Positions 1 through 9,504 of a stretch of DNA of 64,000 bases are shown here, in pieces. The stretch covers positions 1-64,000 of the forward strand of contig NZ_BNJG01000006.1 in the NCBI RefSeq assembly GCF_016587375.1. The letters run 5' to 3'. This DNA is from Ktedonobacter robiniae (GTDB taxonomy: Bacteria; Chloroflexota; Ktedonobacteria; Ktedonobacterales; Ktedonobacteraceae). Under the pieces are notes generated by a model. The model was not told the DNA's origin, did not search any database, and saw nothing but the letters and a program-made list of their open reading frames with translations. Position 1 is the stretch's first letter; the number at the start of each line of letters is the position of its first letter. The translations under genes were made by a program, and so were the position numbers.

Positions 1-1
1 G

Positions 2-106
2 CTGTATGATCTACTGGACACGCTGAATCAACTGGAGTAGTGGCGCTTGCAAACGGTTCTCGCATGTTATTACTCATACAACCGCAAGAAGCCGCACGGT
101 TTTTAA
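2..106 (+). pseudogene. possible transposase C-terminal remnant
   Basis: The frame entering from the left edge reads LYDLLDTLNQLE, meets an in-frame TAG at 38-40, then continues as WRLQTVLACYYSYNRKKPHGF before TAA. The YYSYNRKKPHG end resembles the YxNxxRPHG-type C-termini of rve-fold IS transposases. Only about 35 codons are visible and one is a stop, so it would be an inactive tail of an element lying mostly left of the window. The family assignment is a guess. Confidence 0.3.
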
Positions 107-152
107 CCGCCGGCGGAGTTTCACTGCAGATTTTCTGCAACGGGTAGCAACC

Positions 153-2192
153 CTATTGCATGGAAAAGGTCTGGAATAAGAAGACCAGTATATCACTCTC
201 CTCTTCAATAATCTTCGCGGTTGGTTTCCCCATTCCATGTCCAGCCTTCAGCTCAAAGCGCAGCAAGATCGGATTCTTTCCCTGGTATGCGTGTTGGAGT
301 GTCGCGGCAAACTTCCAGGCGTGGGCAGGGATAACGCGATCATCCGTATCCGCTGTCATGATCAAGGTCGGAGGATATTCGACCCCTTCCTTCACGTTGT
401 GCAATGGCGAGTACGCGTACATGAATTTAAAATGCTCTGGGTTGTGCTCAGCATCACCATACTCTGAGATCCAGTAGCGCCCGACCGTGAACTTGTGGTA
501 GCGCAACATATCAATGACTGGCACGCGGCAGATGACCGCTCCATACAACTCAGGGCGCTGGACCATGCTCGCGGCGACAAGGAGCCCTCCATTGCTCCCG
601 CCTTCAATAGCGATGCGGGTAGGATTGCTATATTTGTTCTCAATCAGCCACTCAGCAGCCGCGATGAAATCATCGAAAACGTTCTGCTTCTTCTCAAGCA
701 TTCCAGCCTTGTGCCACTCTTCGCCGTACTCGTTGCCACCGCGCAGGTTTACTACCGCGTATATCCCTCCACGCTCAATCCAGAGCAGTGGGGTGATGCC
801 AAAGCTGGGCGTCAAACTGATATCAAAACCACCATAGCCGTAGATCAGAACGGGATTAGTGCTATTGAGCACGAGCCCCTTCTTGTGGGTAAGGAACATG
901 GGGACACGCGTGCCATCCTTTGAGGTGAAAAAGACCTGCCGGGTCTCATATCCAGATGGATCAAATGTATGTGGTGTCTCCCACAACGGTTTTAATTCAT
1001 GACGTTCAAAGTCATAACGAAAGACGGTTGATGGGTAGAGAAACGAGGTAAAGCTTAAAAAGAGTTCATCGTCATCTGGCTCGCCACTTACACCCATGAT
1101 TGAGCCGAGGGTGGGAAGCTCGATTTCACGTAAGAATGTGCCTGTTTTGTTGTAGAGCTTCACCTGGTGGTGCGCATCATGCATATAACCGAGCACAAAC
1201 TGCTGATTGACGATCAACGTAAAATCCATCACGTCACTCTGTTCAGATACGATTTCACGCCATTGTGTACGTTCTGACTTTGTTGTATCAATTGCGATGA
1301 TTCTTCCTCGAGGTGCATCCAGGTTTGTTTGGAAGTAAAATATCGCTCCATCGTTTCCCACAAAGTTGTAGCTTGCATCGGCTTCGTCTAGCAAGCGTAT
1401 GAAGGGCTCATCGCTCGTTACCTCTCGGTAATAGATGCGGTTCTTCGGGTCAGTTCCACACCACACGTTGAGAAGCAGATAGACCCCATCGTTTGAGATG
1501 AACGGTGAAAAGCTTAACTCCTTGGCTTCTGGCCGTTCAAAGACGAGTTGATCTTCTTCTTGCTGGGTACCAACCTTGTGCCAGTAGACTTTACTATAGT
1601 TGGCCTGATCCTCTTCAGGTACTGTCCCCGGCTCTGGCAATCGATTGTAGTAGAAGCCCGTGCTATCATGTCTCCAGGCGATCGAGGCGAACTTACAGTA
1701 TCGAATCACTTCATCATAATCGCGACCATCGTCCACACGGCGAATGCGAATTTCCTGCCAGTCACTACCACTCTTTGACGTTCCATACGCCAGTAACTTT
1801 CCATCCTCACTCATCGCTTGATTGGTGAGGGCGATTGTGCCATCCGCGCTGAGGGTATTGGGATCAAGCACGGCCTGCATATTCGCGCCCAAAGCAGGTT
1901 GCGTATAGAGCACATTTTGATTCTGCAACCCCGTGTTCTTGGAGAAGAAGTATCTCTCTCCCTTCTTATAAGGAGTTGAGTAGCGAGGATAATTAAAGAG
2001 TTCACGGTAGCGCTGCTTGATCTGGCCTCTATCCGGAATGGCATCCAGGTATGTGCGGGTAGCGCTGTGCTGCTCCTGAACCCAGGCCTGTGTTTCCTGA
2101 GTCGATACCTCCTCTAGCCACCGATACGGATCGGCGACAAGGGTTCCATGATAATCTTCAACAGTATCTTCACGACGAGTAGCTGGTTGCAA
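153..2192 (-). CDS. prolyl oligopeptidase family serine peptidase (S9A)
   Basis: 679 aa, the usual length for the family. Soluble peptidase that cleaves short peptides after proline. The N-terminal two thirds is the beta-propeller region and the last ~230 residues the alpha/beta-hydrolase domain. The catalytic triad is readable: Ser533 in GGSNGG, Asp617 in DTDDRV and His652 in AGHGMGKPTAK. There is no signal peptide, so it is cytoplasmic. Start is TTG at 2190-2192, 7 nt behind AAAGGAGT; the upstream ATG is followed at once by a stop. It is monocistronic, with no functional link to its neighbours visible. Confidence 0.95.
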   Translation of the reverse strand: MQPATRREDTVEDYHGTLVADPYRWLEEVSTQETQAWVQEQHSATRTYLDAIPDRGQIKQRYRELFNYPRYSTPYKKGERYFFSKNTGLQNQNVLYTQPALGANMQAVLDPNTLSADGTIALTNQAMSEDGKLLAYGTSKSGSDWQEIRIRRVDDGRDYDEVIRYCKFASIAWRHDSTGFYYNRLPEPGTVPEEDQANYSKVYWHKVGTQQEEDQLVFERPEAKELSFSPFISNDGVYLLLNVWCGTDPKNRIYYREVTSDEPFIRLLDEADASYNFVGNDGAIFYFQTNLDAPRGRIIAIDTTKSERTQWREIVSEQSDVMDFTLIVNQQFVLGYMHDAHHQVKLYNKTGTFLREIELPTLGSIMGVSGEPDDDELFLSFTSFLYPSTVFRYDFERHELKPLWETPHTFDPSGYETRQVFFTSKDGTRVPMFLTHKKGLVLNSTNPVLIYGYGGFDISLTPSFGITPLLWIERGGIYAVVNLRGGNEYGEEWHKAGMLEKKQNVFDDFIAAAEWLIENKYSNPTRIAIEGGSNGGLLVAASMVQRPELYGAVICRVPVIDMLRYHKFTVGRYWISEYGDAEHNPEHFKFMYAYSPLHNVKEGVEYPPTLIMTADTDDRVIPAHAWKFAATLQHAYQGKNPILLRFELKAGHGMGKPTAKIIEEESDILVFLFQTFSMQ

Positions 2193-2447
2193 AGTTGTAC
2201 TCCTTTACATGAAAAGCGCATTCGCGACATCGAATTATGCGTGTATTGGGCACTTGTTGCCTCTTTGGTCTCGCTGAAACAAGGCAGGTATACACCCTAC
2301 CACGAGTTCCCTACGCCTGTGTCTCGCGTTCCATCCAACGCTTCCTAACACTGAAAAGGATACCATATTATGCTTCCGGCTGAGCCAGGAATTTTGCTTC
2401 TTTTTGGGCACGAAGAAGAGGGAATGGGTTAAACGCCTAAGTGGATC

Positions 2448-3935
2448 TCAGCTAAGCGCTCTTGCTATGTGCTCGACGGCCGTGCGTATGGCTTGCGGTT
2501 CCACGCCCGCATAGCCGAGGACCAAGCCGCTACGTTGCGGAGGAGCAATGTGGTAGGCCGAAAGCGGCGGAGTATCGACTCCCTGGCATTGAATATGCTG
2601 GCTGGCGAGACGATCGTCCCGGCGTGGTGGCAGCCAGCCCACGACGTGTAAGCCGGTTGTGGAGGGCTGGATCTGCAGCAGGCCGTCTAGCTTCTGGCGG
2701 GCTGCTTCGATCAATACCGCTTGGCGCTCGACATAGAGGTGCTTCATGCGCCGGATATGGCGTGCGAAGTGCCCCTCGTTCATGAACTCAGTCAGGATCA
2801 TCTGGTCCAGCGACGGGGAGTGCCGATCGGCGATCGAGCGGGCCTGCACGAAGGTGTCTACGAGCGCAGGTGGAACAACCAGGTAACCCAGGCGCAGCGC
2901 GGGCAGCAGCACTTTGCTAAAGGTGCCCATGTAGATGACCCGGCCCGTATTGTCTAAGCCCTGCAGAGCAGCCAGGGGCCGTCCTTCATAGCGATACTCG
3001 CTGTCATAGTCATCCTCTAACACCCAGGCTCCTGTACGTGTCGCCCACTCAAGCAGTGCCAGCCGTCGAGCCAGACTCATCGTAACCCCCAGCGGATACT
3101 GGTGCGAGGGTGTCACATAGGCCAGGCGTACGTCAGGGCAACGCCGTATACCCTCCTCCACATTCAAGCCATCCTTATCGACCTCAACGGGTACCAGGCG
3201 TACACCCAGACCAGCAAAGACATGCCGCGCACCTAGATAGCCAGGGTCTTCGATCCACATGGCATCACCAGGATCCAGCAGCACCCTGGCCGTCAGATCC
3301 AGCGCCTGCTGGGAACCCGCCATGATGATCACTTGCTCAGGTTCACATTTCATACCCCTGGACGCCTTGAGGTAGCCCGCGATCGCCTCACGCAAGGGCC
3401 AGTAGCCATGCGGATCGCCATAGGAGAGCAACTCACGCGCCGGATGGCGCCAACAGCGGGCCGTCAACTTCGCCCAGAGATCAAAGGGAAACCTATCGAT
3501 TGCAGGCACACCTGGCTGGAAAGCACGAGGATTGCGGGCATAGCGGATCGGCACGACCGATTTGGCCGTAAGAGAAGCTCCCCAGCGCGAAATGGCCGCG
3601 CCAGACATGGGTACCCCACTAGAGGCATTTCTCACGTCGATGTTCGTCTTGAAGACATCTTCCGGCAGTATAGAGGTCACGTAGGTGCCTGCCCCAACCT
3701 TGCCTTCCAGGTAGCCTTCGGCGATCAACTGCTCAAAAGCATTCACCACCGTATTGCGCGAAACCTCTAATTCTTCAGCCAGTTCGCGCGTCGGCGGCAG
3801 GCGTGTCCCACCTTCAAGATGCCCGGATAGGATGGCCTCGCGCAGGCCGGAGTAGAGCTGGCGAAAGAGCGGTGTCGGCAACTGTCGATCTAATACAAGA
3901 CAGAGAGAAGCGACAATGGAGGCAGATTGTGTCAA
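2448..3935 (-). CDS. MocR/PdxR-type regulator (GntR HTH fused to aminotransferase fold)
   Basis: 495 aa. An N-terminal winged helix of the GntR type (about residues 17-85, with PLFRQLYSGLREAILSG and RELAEELEVSRNTV) is joined to a fold-type I PLP aminotransferase-like domain. The PLP-lysine motif TFSKVLLPALRLGY is intact. Family members bind PLP or PLP-amino acid adducts and often control the divergent neighbour. Here the neighbour is the SIS-domain gene beginning at 4081, so control of amino-sugar or PLP metabolism is a reasonable inference. Start is TTG at 3935 behind AGGAAGGGA. The inducer cannot be read from sequence. Confidence 0.9.
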   Translation of the reverse strand: MTQSASIVASLCLVLDRQLPTPLFRQLYSGLREAILSGHLEGGTRLPPTRELAEELEVSRNTVVNAFEQLIAEGYLEGKVGAGTYVTSILPEDVFKTNIDVRNASSGVPMSGAAISRWGASLTAKSVVPIRYARNPRAFQPGVPAIDRFPFDLWAKLTARCWRHPARELLSYGDPHGYWPLREAIAGYLKASRGMKCEPEQVIIMAGSQQALDLTARVLLDPGDAMWIEDPGYLGARHVFAGLGVRLVPVEVDKDGLNVEEGIRRCPDVRLAYVTPSHQYPLGVTMSLARRLALLEWATRTGAWVLEDDYDSEYRYEGRPLAALQGLDNTGRVIYMGTFSKVLLPALRLGYLVVPPALVDTFVQARSIADRHSPSLDQMILTEFMNEGHFARHIRRMKHLYVERQAVLIEAARQKLDGLLQIQPSTTGLHVVGWLPPRRDDRLASQHIQCQGVDTPPLSAYHIAPPQRSGLVLGYAGVEPQAIRTAVEHIARALS

Positions 3936-4080
3936 GGCCGTTCCCTTCCTAGTGGTATGCGGAGATGCTGCATTGGTCCTCTCACTTTAGCACAAAATGG
4001 CCCTGGTGGGGAGATCAATCTCAGGATACCATACTCTTACCAACATCAGGAGTATTCCTGACAAGAGAAAGGATCATCCC

Positions 4081-5160
4081 ATGGCAGCCGAATCTCGCAC
4101 CCAGCATCCCTTTCACATGTATGACGCAGTGATGGCCCAACCCCAGGCTTGGGCTTCGATTATCCAGCGTATTCGTCCTCTGACTGGGCAGATTGCTCCC
4201 AGGCTCGCGCAAGCTCAGCGCATCTTCATTGTCGCCATCGGAACCTCGTTCCACGCAGCCGAAGTAGGCTATCACCTGTTCAGGTATTATGGTGTAGCGG
4301 TACCCATCCAGACGATGCACGCGTTCGATTTCGCCCTCTACGGCCCCAACCTGAGTGCCAGGGATTGTGTGATCGTCATCAGTCATCGCGGTGGCAAACG
4401 CTACAGCCTGGAGGCCATTAAACGTGCCAGAGAAGCCGGTTGTTATACGCTGCTTATCACGGGCGAGGGCGCTCCCAGCACCATGCAGTATGCCGACATC
4501 ACTCTCAAGACCACCGAGCAGGATAAATCTTCGGCTCACACGGTTAGCTACACTGGCGCCATCGCCGCGCTGTCTTGCCTGGCTGAAGCACTCGAGCAGC
4601 AGCCCCACGCGCCCACCTTCCTGCAAGAAGAGTTCCCCACCATCTTGCGAACCTGCCTGGAGGCAGATGCGCGGATGGCGGAGGTGGCAAGCGCTCATCT
4701 GAAGCACCGCCGTATCTGGATCGTAGGAGGCGGGCCGTCTGGCATCACGGCCCTGGAGATCGCGCTCAAGATCAAGGAGACCTCGTATCTCCAGGCCGAA
4801 GGTATGCCGGTTGAGGTCATGCTGCACGGTCCATTCCAGTGCGTCGAACCGGAAGACCTCTTCATTCTCATCGCCCCTGGCGGTTCAGCCCAGGCCCGTG
4901 TCCTCGAACTTGCCACCATGATTAAGGCGGTTGGTGCCCCCTTCATCGTGGTCAGCGATGGTACGGCTATCAGTATCCAGCAGGATGCGGCGGCTGTAGG
5001 CACTATCCCACGTGCCCCTGAGCCATTCACTGCGATTACCTGCCTGATCCCGCTCCAACTCTTTAGTTACCACCTGGCGCTGGCACGCGGTACCAATCCC
5101 GATGGGTTTCGCCTGGAAGATCCCCACTTCGCCCAAGCAATGAAACTCGTACAGTTGTAG
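4081..5160 (+). CDS. SIS-domain sugar-phosphate isomerase/deaminase-like protein
   Basis: 359 aa from ATG 4081, chosen because AAAGGA lies 8 nt upstream. Two SIS domains (about 35-180 and 200-345) resemble the isomerase half of GlmS without the glutaminase half. Phosphosugar-binding stretches AIGTSFHAAE and VISHRGGKR are visible, and IVGGGPSG opens the second SIS domain. Relatives include fructosamine deglycases (FrlB), AgaS and GlmS-like deaminases, so the likely role is isomerisation or deamination of an aminosugar phosphate. It is divergent from the MocR regulator, which probably controls it. The exact substrate is unknown. Confidence 0.85.
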   Translation: MAAESRTQHPFHMYDAVMAQPQAWASIIQRIRPLTGQIAPRLAQAQRIFIVAIGTSFHAAEVGYHLFRYYGVAVPIQTMHAFDFALYGPNLSARDCVIVISHRGGKRYSLEAIKRAREAGCYTLLITGEGAPSTMQYADITLKTTEQDKSSAHTVSYTGAIAALSCLAEALEQQPHAPTFLQEEFPTILRTCLEADARMAEVASAHLKHRRIWIVGGGPSGITALEIALKIKETSYLQAEGMPVEVMLHGPFQCVEPEDLFILIAPGGSAQARVLELATMIKAVGAPFIVVSDGTAISIQQDAAAVGTIPRAPEPFTAITCLIPLQLFSYHLALARGTNPDGFRLEDPHFAQAMKLVQL

Positions 5161-5360
5161 AAGAGTTGCTGTCGGCTTTTGTTTGAAAAACAGCGGAACG
5201 AATGCACACGCAGGGAGTGAAGGCGTTCCACTGTTCCTCAGAAGGCATGATATACTGAAGCAAAAAAGCTCCAGGAGCAAAAAGATGGAATTGGTGGAGG
5301 ATGCCAAAGAGGTACTCAGAGAAACGGCAAAAAAACTCAAAGGAAGTAAAGGAGGTTCTC

Positions 5361-5885
5361 ATGAATACTATGTTAGAGCGTGTACACGCGGTCCTCTCTA
5401 CTACTCCAGAGCGCTGGCAGCAATTGGTCAGCACACTTCCCAATGATCTGCTGATACATCCGCCAGCCGCAGGGGAGTGGTCGGCACGCAGTTGCTTACA
5501 GCATTTGGTGGATGCGGAACGTGCGCTCTTTCCTGTGCGCTTCCGCGCTCTCCTGACGGGCCAGGACTTCAGCGATTTCGATCCCAACGAGCCACACCCA
5601 GATCTTGCTGCACAGACACTTGAACAGCTTGCTATTGCGTTTGCACAGCATCGTCAAGAAAGTCTTGTCCTGATTCAGCAAGTGAAGGATGAGGATCTGG
5701 AGCGGACTGTCCAGCATCCGAAGTTTGGTACGGTCACCCTGGCACAGTTCCTTCATACATGGGCGGCTCACGATTTGAATCACACTATCCAGGCGGAACG
5801 AGCGCTTATACAACCCTTCATGCTTGGATGTGGCCCCTGGCGTGCCTTCTTCCAGGATCACGAGATTGTTGCTCCCAATAGGTAA
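5361..5885 (+). CDS. DinB/YfiT-family metal-dependent four-helix protein
   Basis: 174 aa from ATG 5361, placed 5 nt after a strong AAAGGAGG. The GEWSARSCLQHLVDAE stretch and the later AAHDLNHTIQAER supply the three histidines that form the DinB/YfiT metal site. Family members are putative thiol-dependent transferases or metal-dependent hydrolases, and the particular reaction is not predictable. The last codons and TAA stop lie inside a perfect 22-bp inverted repeat. The GNAT gene follows after about 80 bp. Confidence 0.85.
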   Translation: MNTMLERVHAVLSTTPERWQQLVSTLPNDLLIHPPAAGEWSARSCLQHLVDAERALFPVRFRALLTGQDFSDFDPNEPHPDLAAQTLEQLAIAFAQHRQESLVLIQQVKDEDLERTVQHPKFGTVTLAQFLHTWAAHDLNHTIQAERALIQPFMLGCGPWRAFFQDHEIVAPNR

Positions 5886-5926
5886 GTGGGATCGCTAGCT
5901 TTTCGCGATCCCACTTACCTATTGGG
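5874..5926. terminator. 22-bp perfect inverted repeat overlapping the dinB-like stop codon
   Basis: Arms 5874-5895 and 5905-5926 are perfectly complementary with a 9-nt loop. The left arm contains the last codons and stop of the DinB-like gene. There is no T-run downstream, so it may act as a 3'-stabilising hairpin or a weak terminator between the DinB-like and GNAT genes. Confidence 0.7.
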
Positions 5927-5964
5927 GCTTGATTCCCTTTGTTCATAAATCAGGAGAGTACTAC

Positions 5965-6405
5965 ATGATCAGTATTGATAAGCTCATGCCCTCCGATAGA
6001 GCTGCCTGGGAAGTCCTATTCCGCGCCTATATCGACTTCTATCAGCGGGTTGAGTCGCCCGAGATGTACGACCGGGCGTGGCGCGAATTCCAGGCAGATA
6101 CGAGCCTGCACGCCTTCGGTGCCAAGCTGGATGGCAGGCTTGTCGGTATTACTCATTTCCTCGTCCATCCCAGCACGTCGGGACCAGATGTCTGCTATTT
6201 ACAGGATCTCTTCACCGCCTCGGATGCGCGCGGCAAAGGCGTGGCTCGCGCGTTGATCGCCGCTGTCATCGATTGGGCTGGGGCTCATGGCTGTTGCCGT
6301 GTATACTGGACTACCCATGAATCCAACACCACGGCACGGTATCTATACGATAAGATGGCCGAGAACCGTGGCTTCATCCGGTATCAGATCGAATTGCCGC
6401 GTTAG
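5965..6405 (+). CDS. GNAT-family N-acetyltransferase
   Basis: 146 aa from ATG 5965 behind CAGGAGAG. The GNAT fold is supported by the acetyl-CoA pyrophosphate-binding region DARGKGVARALIAAVIDWA and by the C-terminal WTTHESNTTARYLYDKMAE, typical of Rossmann-like GNATs that acetylate small molecules or protein N-termini. Cytoplasmic. The substrate cannot be deduced. It is followed by an 8-bp hairpin. Confidence 0.9.
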   Translation: MISIDKLMPSDRAAWEVLFRAYIDFYQRVESPEMYDRAWREFQADTSLHAFGAKLDGRLVGITHFLVHPSTSGPDVCYLQDLFTASDARGKGVARALIAAVIDWAGAHGCCRVYWTTHESNTTARYLYDKMAENRGFIRYQIELPR

Positions 6406-6428
6406 TGCAGCCTTACAGGCGCTACCTT

Positions 6429-6456
6429 GTAGGGTCTATGTTGGCATGGACCCTAC
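6429..6456 (+). terminator. short hairpin after the GNAT gene
   Basis: GTAGGGTC (6429-6436) pairs with GACCCTAC (6449-6456) across a 12-nt loop, 24 nt after the GNAT stop. No strong T-run follows, so termination strength is uncertain. Confidence 0.4.
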
Positions 6457-6690
6457 GCTTCATGCTAGGCGGCAACATCCTTTAAAATCAAGACAGATAA
6501 GCTGAGCCCTCTTTAAAGAGCATGGCACATACTAAGCACACCTTTCCTACTGGCTGGTCGTATGCACATGGAGTAACTCTTGTAAATTTTGCTGATGGCT
6601 GCTATACTCTAGTTACCTGTTCAGCCAATGATGCCTTTGTATTATTTCAGGCTGGATGCTCATTCAGCCAATTAGGAAAGGAGACAAATT

Positions 6691-6984
6691 GTGTTAGCAC
6701 ATGTTTCAGAGCATGGGCAGCAATACACGATGTGCCTCCTGGCCTTGCACACCCAGCAGGGTATCGTGTAACAGAGCCACTATCAATCTTCCTCTTTTGC
6801 TGTTCCACCTCGCTGTGCTCTTTCTGATCATTCTTACTCCGTGCGAGCCACACCTTTTCTTCGGATCGAACGAACGCTTGAAGACATTCTCGATTTGAAG
6901 GGAGTGAACGTGTTTTTTGCCCGCTCGCCTGGAGAGGAGTTACATTCCAATCAAGCTGAATGGGATGGATCATCATGCGTGTAA
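6691..6984 (+). pseudogene. possible broken small gene with in-frame stop
   Basis: A GTG at 6691 lies 7 nt after AAAGGAG and opens a 26-codon frame ending in TAA at 6769-6771. The same frame is then open for 70 more codons to TAA 6982-6984, overlapping the pentapeptide gene start. The downstream part contains a plausible helix (RIERTLEDILDLKG). The good RBS plus a long same-frame continuation suggest a decayed gene of about 96 codons. No family is recognised. The rest of 6457-6690 shows nothing I can support. Confidence 0.3.
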
Positions 6985-7394
6985 CAGAGACACATTTGGA
7001 GGTAAACCAATTGGCGAATCAGCAACATCTTGACCTGCTCAAACAGAATGTCCACACCTGGAATCAATGGAGGCAAGAGCATTCGGATATTCGGCCTGAT
7101 CTCAGCGGCTCCGATTTAGCCTGGGCTTGCTTGAGCAATGCCGACTTGAGCGGAGTAGATCTCAGCGGCGTAGACTTCACCTGGGCCGATCTCTATCGGG
7201 CCAACTTGATCAGAGCCAATCTCAGCCAAGCCAATCTCAGCGGCGCGGACTTGAGTGGCACCCATCTTTGTCGCGCGAACCTGTGTGGGGCAGACCTCAA
7301 TGGGACGTTGCTGTATCGAGCAAACCTGCGCGACGCGGACCTCAGCGAGACGAATCTGCAAAAGGCGGTTCTTGAAGAGACTGTGCTGAACTGA
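6960..7394 (+). CDS. pentapeptide-repeat protein
   Basis: 144 aa. After a ~40-residue helical N-terminus (HLDLLKQNVHTWNQWRQEH) come about 17 tandem A(D/N)LxX pentapeptides such as ADLSG, ANLIR and ADLYR, which fold into a right-handed quadrilateral beta-helix. Such proteins act as scaffolds or, in the Qnr/MfpA group, as DNA mimics binding gyrase; nothing here selects a role. ATG 6960 and ATG 6975 are both possible because no RBS is well spaced. The IF-1-like gene begins 21 nt downstream and is probably co-transcribed. Confidence 0.88.
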   Translation: MGWIIMRVTETHLEVNQLANQQHLDLLKQNVHTWNQWRQEHSDIRPDLSGSDLAWACLSNADLSGVDLSGVDFTWADLYRANLIRANLSQANLSGADLSGTHLCRANLCGADLNGTLLYRANLRDADLSETNLQKAVLEETVLN

Positions 7395-7415
7395 GCATGG
7401 CAAAGGAAGGATAGT

Positions 7416-7655
7416 ATGGCAAAAGAGAGAGATGACATTCTGGTCGTTGGGGAAGTGGTTGAAGTGTTTCCCAACGCCATGTTTAAAATCCAAATCGATG
7501 AGCAGCATCATGTACTGGCAGTGCCTGCCGGACGTTTGCGGCTGTCAAATATACGTCTTGTGGCGGGTGATAAGGTGCGAGTTGCGCTCTCGCCCTACGA
7601 CCTGACACGAGGCCGGATCACCTGGCGCATCAACGAAGGTCGTGGTCCCCGCTAA
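7416..7655 (+). CDS. infA: translation initiation factor IF-1 (stand-alone copy)
   Basis: 79 aa S1/OB-fold protein. It matches IF-1 along its length: VVGEVVEVFPNAMFKIQI, then GDKVRVALSPYDLTRGRITWR, close to the universal VELSPYDLTRGRI signature. The middle (LAVPAGRLRLSNIRLVAG) departs from the usual HxSGKMRxNxIRILPG. AAGGAAGG precedes the ATG. IF-1 binds the ribosomal A site with IF-2 and IF-3. infA normally sits in the spc/alpha ribosomal cluster. Here it follows a pentapeptide-repeat gene, so it is either a paralogue or a relocated copy. Confidence 0.88.
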   Translation: MAKERDDILVVGEVVEVFPNAMFKIQIDEQHHVLAVPAGRLRLSNIRLVAGDKVRVALSPYDLTRGRITWRINEGRGPR

Positions 7656-7664
7656 AACACAACC

Positions 7665-7710
7665 GAACCTGGCCAGGCTTTCGGATTTTTCTGAAAGCCT
7701 GGCCAGGTTC
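7665..7710. terminator. 18-bp perfect hairpin between convergent genes
   Basis: Arms 7665-7682 and 7693-7710 pair perfectly around a T-rich 10-nt loop. It lies between infA (ending 7655) and the convergent ABC gene (ending 7726), so it can serve both strands. Confidence 0.75.
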
Positions 7711-7725
7711 CTTAGTCCCTATTTG

Positions 7726-9504
7726 TTATTCATATACCTTCCCATCGTCTTCTTGCCAGAGCCTCCTCATCTCCTCACTGGTTGCGAGCAACTCGTCCAG
7801 TCTTCCTTCAGCGTCGACATGGCCATCCTTGAGCAGGATGATGTGATCGGCACGTTGCAGGGTGGCGCGCCGGTGTGTGACGACCAGGCAGGTCGTATCT
7901 TCGCGCTCAAAGATGCGTTCCCAGAGAGTGCGTTCGGTTTCGACGTCCAGCGCGCTGGAGAGGTCGTCGATTACCAGCAACTCGGCTCCGCGCACCAGCA
8001 TACGCGCCGCTGCCGTGCGCTGCATCTGTCCCCCCGAGAGCTTGACGCCGCGAGTACCCACTGGTGTCTCCAAACCTTCCTCCAGTGCCTGCACATCGCG
8101 CTCTAAAACAGCTCCCCGCACGGCAGCGGTCAGGACCGCAGAGTCGTCTGGTAGCCCTAGAAGGATGTTCTGCCTGAGCGTCTCGCTGAACAGGCGTGGT
8201 ACCTGCGCCGTGTATGCCGCGCGGGGCGGCACAAAGAAGGAGGCAGCGTCGTCCACGACGTCGCCGTTCCAACGTATCTCGCCTGCCTCGCTGGGTAGCA
8301 GACCCAGGAGTGTCTGGAGAAGCGTTGTCTTGCCCGCGCCGACGCGCCCCGTTACCACTGTCAGCGTGCCATGGTTCAGGCGTAGGTCCACCGCGTCGAT
8401 GCCTCGCCCCGACTTCGGGTGGCGATAGGTCAGCCCCTGTGCCTCCACGAGGAATAACCGATCAGTCACACTACGCACTGGAGGCGGGACCTCGGGTAAA
8501 GGTCCGCGCAAGTGCAACGGCGTATGCTCTACCAGAGCTGATGGCGGAGCATCCCCCAATAAAGCTCCCATGCGAGCGAAGGCAACCCCGGTCTGCTGGT
8601 AGTGAGCCAGGAACTTTCCTAGCCCGGAGGTGAAATCGGCGATAAAGCTCATGTACAAGACAAACAGAGCAAAGTCGCCCACCGTCATGCTACCACTGCG
8701 CAGACTGCCAGCGGCTAGCAACATGATGAGGGCCGTCCCCAGGCTCACCGTATTCTCCGTGATAGCGTCCAGAACCTGCGTCGCCAGGCGATCGGCTAGC
8801 ATCGCTGTCCGGCGCTGCTCATTCAGTCGACGGAAGCGAGCCAGGATTCGCTCTTCGGCGCCGGTGGCCTGCACCGTCTGCACCGCTGCCAGGATATCGC
8901 CGATGGCGCCAGTGACCTGGCTGGTAGCCTGACTACTGGCCTCGCGATAGCGACCCAACGTATTGCTCGCCCGCCGGGCGATGAGCGTCACGACCACGAG
9001 AGGCAGGATGGTAATCAAAGTCATACGAGCATCAATGTGCAGGAGCACCAGGAAGGCCACGACGGCGAGCAGACCCTGACCTGTAATCTCGTCGCTCCAG
9101 TCCACGCCATCCTCGCCCTGATAGGCATCGTCGCGAAAGCGGCTAATGGTTTCGCCGATGGAGTAGGGGAGCGCTCTGGCTCCTGGCCGCTTCAGAATGT
9201 GGCGCAATAGGTTGCGGCGTAGGAGCCCACTCATCATGAAACGCATCATAATTTCAACGAAACCAGCGGTGAGCCACAAGGCCACGCGGCACAAGGCGAT
9301 CACGACTAGCAGCATGATCAGTCCCGCCACCCCACCAGGCAAGTGCGCCTGACCGGTGAGGGTATCGAAGAAGGCGCGGGCTACCAGCCCTGCCAGGAGC
9401 CATGACAGGCTGAACGTCCCCCACAAGATCGCGTGCAGCAGGTAGAGCCAGGGCCGATAGCGGACCATTTGCAGCAGGTAGCGCCAGGTTGGAAGTTGTT
9501 TCAT
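7726..9504 (-). CDS. ABC exporter half-transporter, degenerate-site subunit
   Basis: 592 aa with six predicted TM helices in the first ~310 residues and an ABC domain after them. Walker A GRVGAGKTT is near residue 388, the signature is canonical (LSGGQMQR) and Walker B is VIDDLSSALD. The catalytic glutamate after Walker B is therefore Asp, the hallmark of the non-hydrolysing NBD in heterodimeric exporters. The start overlaps the stop of the upstream ABC gene by 4 bp (ATGA), so the two are coupled and should form one heterodimer. Lipid, peptide or drug export is possible. Confidence 0.92.
   Translation of the reverse strand: MKQLPTWRYLLQMVRYRPWLYLLHAILWGTFSLSWLLAGLVARAFFDTLTGQAHLPGGVAGLIMLLVVIALCRVALWLTAGFVEIMMRFMMSGLLRRNLLRHILKRPGARALPYSIGETISRFRDDAYQGEDGVDWSDEITGQGLLAVVAFLVLLHIDARMTLITILPLVVVTLIARRASNTLGRYREASSQATSQVTGAIGDILAAVQTVQATGAEERILARFRRLNEQRRTAMLADRLATQVLDAITENTVSLGTALIMLLAAGSLRSGSMTVGDFALFVLYMSFIADFTSGLGKFLAHYQQTGVAFARMGALLGDAPPSALVEHTPLHLRGPLPEVPPPVRSVTDRLFLVEAQGLTYRHPKSGRGIDAVDLRLNHGTLTVVTGRVGAGKTTLLQTLLGLLPSEAGEIRWNGDVVDDAASFFVPPRAAYTAQVPRLFSETLRQNILLGLPDDSAVLTAAVRGAVLERDVQALEEGLETPVGTRGVKLSGGQMQRTAAARMLVRGAELLVIDDLSSALDVETERTLWERIFEREDTTCLVVTHRRATLQRADHIILLKDGHVDAEGRLDELLATSEEMRRLWQEDDGKVYE

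Noticed and set aside
6522..6827. 100-codon plus frame between GNAT and pentapeptide genes
   Set aside because: No RBS, no recognisable domain and Cys/Ser-rich random composition; a different frame (6691-6984) looks more coding.
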